Below, in pieces: positions 55,839 to 64,000 of a stretch of 64,000 nt of DNA. The DNA comes from Immersiella caudata (Eukaryota > Ascomycota > Sordariomycetes > Sordariales > Lasiosphaeriaceae). The notes beneath the pieces are model-generated. The model saw only the letters and a program-made list of their open reading frames with translations, made no database searches and was not told where the DNA came from. The position numbers were made by a program, and so were the translations under genes. Positions within the stretch are counted from its first letter, which is position 1. Every line of letters begins with the position of its first letter. The stretch covers positions 5,890,001-5,954,000 of the forward strand of contig JAULSU010000002.1 of NCBI GenBank assembly GCA_030512335.1, written 5' to 3'.

Positions 55839-58358
55839 TCACCTCCCCCATACATTCTGAGCCTCTGCCGCCTCTGCCGCGGCTACAGCAACCGGGACTG
55901 GTGTGAGGGGTGGCGTTGGTGCGTCTTCTTCGACCGTAGGGGCTGGTTGCAAGGTGACTGTGGCTTCTTTCTTCTCAGATGCCGGAGCCGGAGTTGAGGT
56001 GGGGGTCGTAGCGTCCGGCGTCATGGCCGTCCCATTCTGGCCTGCTTTCTTACCATCCACGGCTACTGCGGCAGAAACAACGGCGTCGATGACTGGGGTG
56101 CTGGCCGTTGGCGCTGGGCTTGTAGCATCTCCTGATAGGGGTCGCCGCCTGGGTGAGACGGGCGAGGACATGCCGCTTTCAGAACCAGCAGCGTCGAACA
56201 TGGACTCCCCGCTCAGGGAGCCCCTGTTAAGGGCGCGTTGCTCTTGCTTCCCTGGTGATGCCGCCGTTGATGAGGAAGATGAGGCCGCTCGTGGCGTCCA
56301 TGCACCGCTCTCGTTGTTCTCCATTTTGGCGTACGACGACTGTCTGTTGGTATTACTTGCCTTGCCCCATCCGGCCCAGCCGCCGCCCCTGTTCGACTGC
56401 GTCTCGTTGCTGGTGGCCGTGGTGGACGCACGCCCCCAGCCGGCCGCCTTGCGTTTCTCACCCGCCCACGCTGCCCAGCTGTTGACAAAAGCGCCGGCTT
56501 TGACGCCGATCGTCTGCTGCGTCGCACTGACTGCGTTCTTTTCCGCCGCCTTCTCCTCGTTGTTTTGGTTCGACTTGGCCTCTTCGGCCCGTTTCCTCTG
56601 GGCCTCACGCAGAGATTCCATATCCGCGTAGAGCTTGTTGAACATGGTGCTGGCCTTCTCGCGACCAGCTGCCAGGTTTCGACCCAACACCTCTTTGCCA
56701 ACCGCGAAGCGCTCGTCCAGATGCAGGTCCTGGACTTGCTGAGTTATCCGGCGCTGCACATCGTCGATCGTGAGGCCCCCAGCACAAGGGTGCTTCGGTT
56801 CGACAATATCAAACAGGTGCGAATCCGTATTTGTATCCCATATGCGGTAATTCTCGGTCCGTTTCCAGGCATCGACGAAGTCCGCACTGTAATCGAGCGA
56901 GGGATCGCCCTCGATGTGGGGGTAGTAACATCCGAGGGTTGTCCTTGTGTTTCGTGAGATGGTTGTGATACTTGACCGAGGAAATGAGTGCTAGAAGGTA
57001 CTCCTCGAACTGGAGGCGGATGAACTCTTCGCTGCCGACGTAGCCCAAGGTCTTTGGTCGGCCGGGGTTGGCGTCGTCCCAAGTGTCGTTAACGTTCTGG
57101 GTGATGAAATCTATCCAACGGCGGTCGGCGACGGAGAGCTGCAGAGCTGTTTTGAGTGATGTGGACGTGATGTTGATTATATCTTCATCGAGGTTGATCA
57201 GAATATCACTGTACCGATCCCTCTGCTGCAGGAGGAGAGAGTTTGTGCTGCCGACAATGTACGACTTGGTCCCAAAATCGGCTAGGACATCTAGTTGTTG
57301 TAACGGTGTATAGGGCCCAAACAAGCTTCCCTGCAAGGGGTCAGATGAGATTCACACCCCCAAGGACAGTTCCACGTACCTTGCCAAATATTTGCAGCGG
57401 CAGGCCCATATATGACAGCAAGGAATTCCGATCGCTAGTTCTCAAACTCGTCGGCTTGGCGAGCCTCTTTTCGTAGTTATTCAGGTCGGGGCCGGCGGAG
57501 TCTTGGAGGTTACGGAGAAGACCGGGTATTAAAGATATAAGAGAAAACTGCATCATGCATAAACGCTCGCACCGCGAGCCAAAGAAGAGCATCTAATCAG
57601 GGGTCAGCATGCCTATACCCTCCAATATCATCCCAGCAACCTACCTTGGGCTGCAACAAACAACACTTCAGTAGAACCAGCGTCTGCCATCGAAACTCGC
57701 GCACCAGCTCCCGCAAGCTCATGCCCAGGTACTGGTCCCTATCCTCCTCCTCGTTCAACACACCGCGCAGCTTCTCCTCGGCGAGGCTCTCCTGGAAACG
57801 GCGCAGAATCTCAGTGTCTGTAAACTCGCGCTGGGCGAACCATGCTTTGGTGACGACACTCAGACGCTCTCTAAGCATGCCAAAGTACTGCGGAGTATCG
57901 GCGATGACCACGACGGCCTTTTGTACCGTCGACCGGGTCACGTCGGCAGGTCGGACGAGCAGCTGCGACGCATCCATCTGTCTCGTGCACGATATGCCAA
58001 ACAGGGACGTCGCCGGTTCCGTCTCGGACGCGGGGCGCAGAAGCGTGAAGTACGAAAAGTCCTCGGTTGCGCTACGAGCAAGACCTCAAGATCAGCAAGG
58101 CAACATCCAACCACCGACTTCAAATCAGGGAATGTGGGTTGCTCACGCATGGGCGCCATCGCTCAAGGCCATGAACGGCAGCAGTGTCCAGTCGTACTCG
58201 GCGGCGGGGTCGCGACCCTCGTCGGCGCCGAACCACTTCTCGACCTCGGGGCCCCGCGCATGGTGAAAGTCAACAACGCAAACTAGCGGAATGAAGCCAG
58301 GGACCCCTCTCGGGCTGAGGGGCATGGCACCGTTGGTGGGCGAAACCGGGGTCGACAT
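55839..58358 (-). CDS. AVL9: Late secretory pathway protein Avl9 (DENN-type), with 1-base frameshift in this sequence
   Basis: Avl9 is a conserved DENN-related protein of late Golgi-to-surface transport. Exons complement(55839..57330, 57380..57592, 57645..58071, 58147..58358). N-terminal GFIPLVCVVDFHHARGPEVE and WTLLPFMALSDGAH, then SYFTLLRP and LFGISCTRQM, and the middle LLSYMGLPLQIFGKGSLFGP. In the last exon the frame ending KHKDNPRMLLP must shift by one base at a run of five G (plus strand 56918-56922) to continue as HIEGDPSLDYSADFVDAWKR and on to TIDDVQRR and REKASTMFNKLYADME. Exon 4 is 1492 nt, one more than a multiple of three. No intron of plausible size repairs it. Sequencing error or a real mutation; about 780 aa if the frame were intact. 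The C-terminal 200 residues are low-complexity. Confidence 0.85.
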
Positions 58359-60896
58359 GGTGTCGAGTCGAAAATACTCGAAAGGAGGGGTTCGAAATCT
58401 GGATCTGACAAGCCCGCAGTCGACGGCCGAGCTCTCCCCTCGCAAAAGGGTGAAGCGCTCAAGCAGTTCGGCGCTATGCGAGTGCTGCCATGAATATGTC
58501 AACAATTGCTTATTCGGAGCGGGACTCGGAATTGCTGCTGCTGCTGCTGCTGCTGTCAATCCCACCTCCCGGCCGATGTGGAAACCTTGCAATTTTTGGC
58601 GATGGGGTTGCGGCTCGAAGCTTGGTGGCGAGTCGGGAAGATCCCTGAGCACTTGCGGAGCGCAGCGGCTAACACAAGGCGCGCAGCAAGCGTTTCGCTG
58701 GCGGGCTGTCTACTTTGTCAATTGGCCAAGGACAACAGCGCAATGGTCCGGGACACGTAGCAGCGGATCTGGGGTTTATATCGGGAAGCCCGCGAGAGAT
58801 CAAGGTAATAAAAATAAAAAAAAACAATGGGCGGTCAACGAAGCCGGCCTCGCCTGTGCGGAATACGGAATATGTGTCGATCCAATCGGCTCCGGTGCGT
58901 GGGATGGAGAGCCGGCAGCCTGGGTACCGAGTCGGAGGGGCAGGTGAGCGGTGACGTGGGCGACGTTGGAAGCTCCCTGGCGCTGTCTGTTCGTTGCACG
59001 ACAGGATCTTTGAATCGCTACTTCAAAGCATACGCTGGCACGCTCACACTGCTAAGCCTGGAGCTCGGTTCGGCGCAGCCAGAGCTGCTTGCTGACTGCT
59101 GTCGTTGCTGCTGCTGTTGCTGCCACCGCCACAACCCGCCGTGTTGTATTCCTGGCTCTTGACGAAATGATGTTGCTGCTGCTGCTGTCCGCTGGTTCGT
59201 GAGATCCCGTAGTTTGCTCAAAACCCACAGCGGAACCACGCAGCCGAGTTTTATATCAGACCTGAACAGCACACACCGGACCCAGAAAAAGAGGAAACAC
59301 GCCAAGATTGACAACAAGCAATCCGACCCGTGAGCGAGTCCGCTTACCCTCCTTGTTGCAGGCGGGCTCGAGAGCCAGACAATGGAAACCAAAAACCGAG
59401 TAGCAGAGCACGAATTAATTGACAGCCAGTACCCCAACTTTTTCAACGTGCTGCTGGCACAGACGAGACTGACCCCTCCGTCACCACTCACCGCCGTCCG
59501 TGCCGACGCCGCGTCCCAATTCGCCGGGATGTCCACGAATCACGTGGCCCGTCCCCAGATCTGTCCGATCTTCCCCAGACAGACGAGCTGAAGGGAGACG
59601 AGATGAAAAGCAAGAAGCATCACCAGGAAAACCTCGCACTCGATGCGATTCTTAATGTCTTCTCCTCCTCTTTTACCCACTCGCAATTCCTTCCTCAAAA
59701 TACCCACATCCCATGTTCCCTTCTAAAAATACCCCCCAATCCTCCCGCCCTCTCCGCGCAAAAACAAAAATGAAATAAAAATCTTTGCTCTGATGACTTG
59801 CTGCAACCGCACGCACTGAACCGTCCCATCCCGTACCGTACCGTACCTACTCTACGCACATATTTTCCATGGGTGTCATGCCATTCCAATTGCCAGCGTG
59901 TCCTGCATTGCATGAGCATGAGCATAGAACGCACCCACCAACCTCCGTCACTCCCTACCTATCCATTTCACACTTCCTGGATCCTTCCCCTATTGCTCAG
60001 ATCGAGGCCCATACATACATATCCTGCGCATATCGTCAGTACCGCAGCACGCGAGAGGAATAGAAGCAGATCATAGATATCTGCAGACGCAGATCCAGAT
60101 GGCGGCGGCAGGCCGTTTTGCCGCTCATTTTAGATTGCCGTGACCTGTGTGCCCAGGATCGCTGTGATGCTCTGTTGACCTTGTTAAGCTAGATGATCAA
60201 ATGAGCTGTTCGACGCAGTGCAACTTGTTTGATACTTCCCTACTCTCCCACCTTCCCGCTGTATTTTTCCGGGGATGGGCCGGCCCTTACTCACGAGGCA
60301 TCTAGCTCCAGTTTGAGGGTACACAGAAGCAAGCTAAATCCAACCATGAGACGAAACCCGTATTTGTCTCATATCTTTATTCATAATTGCTACTCTTCTA
60401 TATCGCTTCATTCATGACATTGCGCCGTCAGCTTGACGGGCATCACGCGCCGTCGTCGACAATCAGTTTCTCCAGCAAAGACACAAAATCGCAAAACAAA
60501 TCCTTCTTAAGCCGTTGTTTTCCACTTGCCAGGCTATCACCAAACGCCAAAACCATCGTTGTCCAGTCCTAAGAGGCTCGAGGTCGCCGATCTGGCAATA
60601 CCTGCCGTCTCAAAATACTTGATTCATGCCCATCAACTGCCCGTCCAGTCTTGCCGCGCGTTGTCGGCCAGACGTCCACCTCACATTATCAACCCAGATA
60701 TCCCCATGCCTGGCCCTTAATTGGATGAACTCTTCGACATCCATCTTTTTCAACACCGGCCATAGACAAAAAGAAATCGTCCCTCGAAACACCGATGGAG
60801 GAGGTATACCAGAGGTATGCGGCCGAAAAGGGATGGGTCATGCTGTAGGTGTTCCACTCATTTGCCAGAGCTCGTGGCAACCTTCTTTGTAGAGGA
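58359..60896. other. Long intergenic region with CTG-type triplet tracts
   Basis: About 2.5 kb between the AVL9 start and the HOG1 stop, both minus strand. Contains (TGC)n at 58533-58555, interrupted CTG/TTGCTG tracts at 59088-59190, and a (CCGTA)3-like repeat near 59830-59848. ORFs of up to 218 codons span the repeats but carry no motif. Confidence 0.5.
58533..58555. repeat. (TGC)7 microsatellite
   Basis: Seven-unit trinucleotide repeat about 180 nt upstream of the AVL9 start codon, reading GCA on the transcribed strand, so probably in the promoter or leader. Confidence 0.8.
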
Positions 60897-62394
60897 TCAT
60901 TGGCCGTTGAACTGGTCTTCCATCTGTGTGATGCCGGCCTCTACGTTATGGTAGTCGAGAATCTCGGAGTACCTGTAGACCGGAGTCAGCCACGGGGCAC
61001 CGAATGTTGACAGAGCTGAGCACATGAGTAGACTTACATCATGATCTTCCATGTGTCGACCGGCAGGTCAGCATCATTGAAGCTCCAGTCGAACTTCTCA
61101 TCCGCAACAGGCTCGTCCGTGGGATCGTGGTAAGGGGCAAGATAGTCATGAGCGAGCGCCTCGGTAGCCGTTATCCGCTTCTTCGGGTCAAAGACCAACA
61201 TGCGCTCGAGGAGGTCGATTGCTGCTCTGAGTTAGCAGGGTCTAAGCCCGTGTCGCCAGCCGTGGAATACGCACCTGATGGGTCGGCATTCTTGAATTTG
61301 TTCCTGAGGGGTTGTCGCTCGCGCTTGGGAAGAGACTTGACGAATCTCAAAGTCTAACGAGGATCAGTATGCGCCCTTGCTCATTCTAGACGAACAAGAC
61401 CCACATTTTCACTAGCAATAGTGTTGATCACGTCGTCTGGCGGCGTGCCCAAAAGCTCTGTGATAATGGAAAACTGGTTGACGTGGTCCTTTCCAGGGAA
61501 CAAGGGCTTGCCCTCGAGCATCTCGGCGAAGATGCAGCCGGCGCTCCAGATGTCGACCTCGACGTCGTACTTCTGCCAGGTGAGCATAATCTCAGGGGCT
61601 CGATAGTATCGGGTCGAGACATAGCCCGTCATCTGCGGGTCTTGGATGCGTGCCAAACCGAAGTCGCAGATCTTCAGGTCGCAGTTCTCGTTGACCAGGA
61701 TGTTACTGGGCTTCAGATCGCGATGCACCACACCGGCGGAGTGGACGTATTTGAGTCCGCGCTAAGACGTCGTTAGCTATTGTCCGCCCCCCAACGACGG
61801 CTATGGAACACACCATAATCTGGTAGAGGAAGTACTGGATGAATTGCTTCTCCAGGGGTCGGGAGGTGAGCAGTCTGTGAAGGTCGGTGCCCAGGAGCTC
61901 GGTGACAAAGTAGCTGCGCCATGTCAGTAGTCATTCCAGGCTGGTTGCGCCGAGGGTTCAACCCACATATCCTCGAGCGGGGAGATGAAGATGTCGCTTA
62001 GTGAGATAATATTCTCGTGCTTCAAGTGCTTCAGAAGCTTCAGCTCTCGGTACGTCCTCTTGGCGAGCACCGGCGTGCTGAAGGGCTTCATGATCTTCTT
62101 GATAGCGACATTCTGGTTGGTGAGCTGATCTCTGGCGGAGCTGGGAACGTATCTGGTCAGCAGGGTGTTCGTGGGGCAAAACCGATGAACACAAAGGGGG
62201 GTAGTGCTGAGTGCGAGACAGGGTAGGGGTCAGCCTTACCAGACCAATCCAAAAGCTCCCATGCCGACCGGCTGGAGGTCGGAATACCTGCTATGGAGTT
62301 AATGGAAATGCGCGCACTCGTCGGTTTGACAATCGTACCTCGAGGTGATCTCGAAGGTAGTCCCAAAGATCTGGGCGCGCACGAATTCGGCCAT
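60897..62394 (-). CDS. HOG1: Stress-activated MAP kinase Hog1 (Osm1/Sak1 type)
   Basis: p38-type MAPK of the high-osmolarity pathway. Eight exons: complement(60897..60972, 61038..61221, 61275..61353, 61405..61761, 61814..61913, 61967..62140, 62240..62287, 62339..62394), 357 aa, the usual length in filamentous fungi. N-terminus [20 protein letters not shown], glycine loop [22 protein letters not shown], catalytic HRDLKPSN (D141), DFG at 159-161 and the TGY activation loop T171-G-Y173 in [17 protein letters not shown]. The common-docking region follows near 300, and the end is MEDQFNGQ. All seven introns are GT-AG, several with GCTAAC branch sites, and every phase closes. Only the 357-nt exon 5 stands out as an ORF, so ORF-based calls would see a fragment. 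Confidence 0.96.
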
Positions 62395-64000
62395 TTTGGG
62401 CGGATTTGGGTGAGCTGGAGGGGTCCAGGTGAGGCTCAAAAGGCGACAGGAATGAGGGGTATCCCGAAGCAAAAGAGATAAGGCTCTCTGAACAGCAGAT
62501 GGAGCTCAACAATGGACAGGCTGGAACAATTCGGCAGCGCGAGACAGCGAATGAAGCGGTTTCCGGGGAATGGCCGGGAAGTCTGAGTCAACAGCAGCTG
62601 CGGGGGCGAAAGCTCGACTGCTGAGAACGGGAGTTCCTAGTAAATCGCAGCAAGTGGAGTGTTGAGTTGGAGCCGAAGCTGGCAGTGGGCCGACGGGTGC
62701 GGTCGATGCAAAGGATCTAGGAGGCGAAAGACAAACTTTAGCTAAGCCGTCTCCCAGAGAATGCGGCTGGCAGCGGCAGCGAATCGCGCAGTGCTCAGAT
62801 GTGCAGGCGAGGTCTAGACCACTTACCAAAAGATGCTCGAAGGCCAGAGACTTTGAATGCGATGGTGGTGAAGGTGATGATTGTTTTGCGCTTGATCTAG
62901 TTGCGGCACTGAGAAGAATAACTTCAAGTCGCACGTGGGAGGATGAGGCGGGACGCCGATCTCTCTGTTTTGGGGAGGATCAACGGGGCACGACAGTACA
63001 AGCCGAGCTGTCTTTGTTTTTTTTTTTCGGTTTGCGACACGTCGGAGGCAATTTGGGAAAGGGGTTCGAGAGTTTCCCGTCAGGCGTTCCCAAGGAGTCG
63101 GTCGCGCTGCGTCTAGAAGGATTCCTCTGGTAAGACTGGCCTCCGTCGTTCGCGGGCGGGGTGAAGCGCAAAGCCGATCTGCTGGCGACGAGCTGGTGTC
63201 GTGTTAGCAGGACGCCCCGCTCTCTCGATCTGAGCAAGCAACACGCACGCGAAGCGTTCAGGCGAGTCAATATGATGAAGGTTCTCCCTAGAAGAAGATG
63301 CGATCCAGGGAAACTCAAGATAGGAGTTGAAAAGAAGGAGGGGGAAGGACAAATGTCTCCGGCGGGTATGTCTTGATGTAATGGCCGAGGGGTAGCTGCT
63401 GGGGAAAGATGCGGAGGTCAGCTAGGTACATAAAAAGCTAGGACAGGCCGCAATCTTGCTGATGTGGGACGGGCCTGGCGCTTGTATCGATACGACGCGC
63501 GGGCTCGCTGGGAGCGGGATATCAGAATCTTGCAAATTCCATGCTTTGGCGCACCCACTTTCCCGTCCCTCCGCCGCCCTCCACATGGACCATTGGCTAC
63601 GAACGCGAGCTTGTACCTGTGAGAGAGCTCTCTACACTAGCTTCAGGGATCCTGAGGATGCATCGACAATGATTGAACCTGTTCGTAGCATTTTCTACTG
63701 CTCTTGAGGTCGTCGACACTTCTCGCCTTCGTCCTGAGACATGCGCTCCCCTCAACCTTCAGCCCCGCAATGCTAGGTACATCGTCCACCTCCCACCTCC
63801 CGAAGCCATTCCCTTTCGGCAATCAGTGCCCAACGACCCTCATCGCGACCTTGCATCCATTTCCGTGTCAACAGTCACAGCCGTGCTCGCGGTAGCCGGG
63901 GTCTGCTGCCCTCTGCGGGCTCGCGAGGGGGCCAAGCAACGGCGTCCAACGGCGGCAGGCCCAAAACGATGACGTAGGTGGTGAGGTGGGGTTCGGGACC
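62395..64000. other. HOG1 upstream region to right edge
   Basis: 1.6 kb with no convincing CDS. It includes a T11 run near 63018-63028. ORFs are short, mutually overlapping and without motifs. A gene beginning beyond the window cannot be excluded. Confidence 0.45.

Overview
The window is nuclear DNA from a filamentous ascomycete (Pezizomycotina), most likely a Sordariomycete. Genes are split by short introns of about 40-180 nt with GTRNGY-like donors and GCTAAC-type branch sites. UTRs are CT-rich, genes lie on both strands without operons, and the gene set is typically fungal (chitin synthase, alternative NADH dehydrogenase, Hog1 MAP kinase, inositol phosphorylceramide synthase regulator). 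The genus cannot be fixed from the sequence alone. I rebuilt exon structures by matching splice signals to conserved protein sequence; all products and junctions are inferences from reading, since no search was run.

Layout, left to right. 1-12.5 kb, all minus strand: a chitin synthase cut by the left edge, the sulfite reductase haemoprotein subunit, KEI1, and a small conserved protein. 14-23.4 kb: RLP24 (+), a Rab6/Ypt6 GTPase (-), NOP53 (+), an EF-hand external NADH dehydrogenase (-), and a uridine kinase/UPRT fusion (-). 23.8-24.0 kb: a 212-bp element with 28-bp terminal inverted repeats, which looks like a MITE. 24.4-27.8 kb: GID8-like (+), then a divergent pair of respiratory genes, complex I NDUFS4-type (-) and ATP synthase subunit f (+). 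29.7-40.5 kb: a large disordered RGG-tailed protein (+), a PLP aminotransferase (+), RNase H2 subunit C (-), and a cyclopropane-fatty-acid-synthase-like methyltransferase (+). 40.9-50 kb: REX4 (-), ESA1 (+), MCM6 (+), and a secreted polysaccharide deacetylase with three N-terminal repeat modules (-). 52.8-62.4 kb: TRS85 (+), AVL9 (-), HOG1 (-). The rest of the right edge shows no convincing gene.

Themes: respiration (NDE1-type enzyme, complex I, ATP synthase f), ribosome biogenesis (RLP24, NOP53, REX4), chromatin and replication (ESA1, MCM6, RNase H2C), Golgi and secretory traffic (YPT6, TRS85, AVL9, KEI1), cell wall (chitin synthase, polysaccharide deacetylase) and stress signalling (HOG1). 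This is ordinary core-genome sequence. I found no new multi-gene system.

The points most worth a second look are abrupt switches in coding-strand G/C skew inside several genes, the MITE-like element, a one-base frameshift in AVL9, two GC-AG introns, a 15-nt microexon in ATP synthase f, and two 54-nt introns that keep the reading frame open and would be missed by ORF-only annotation.
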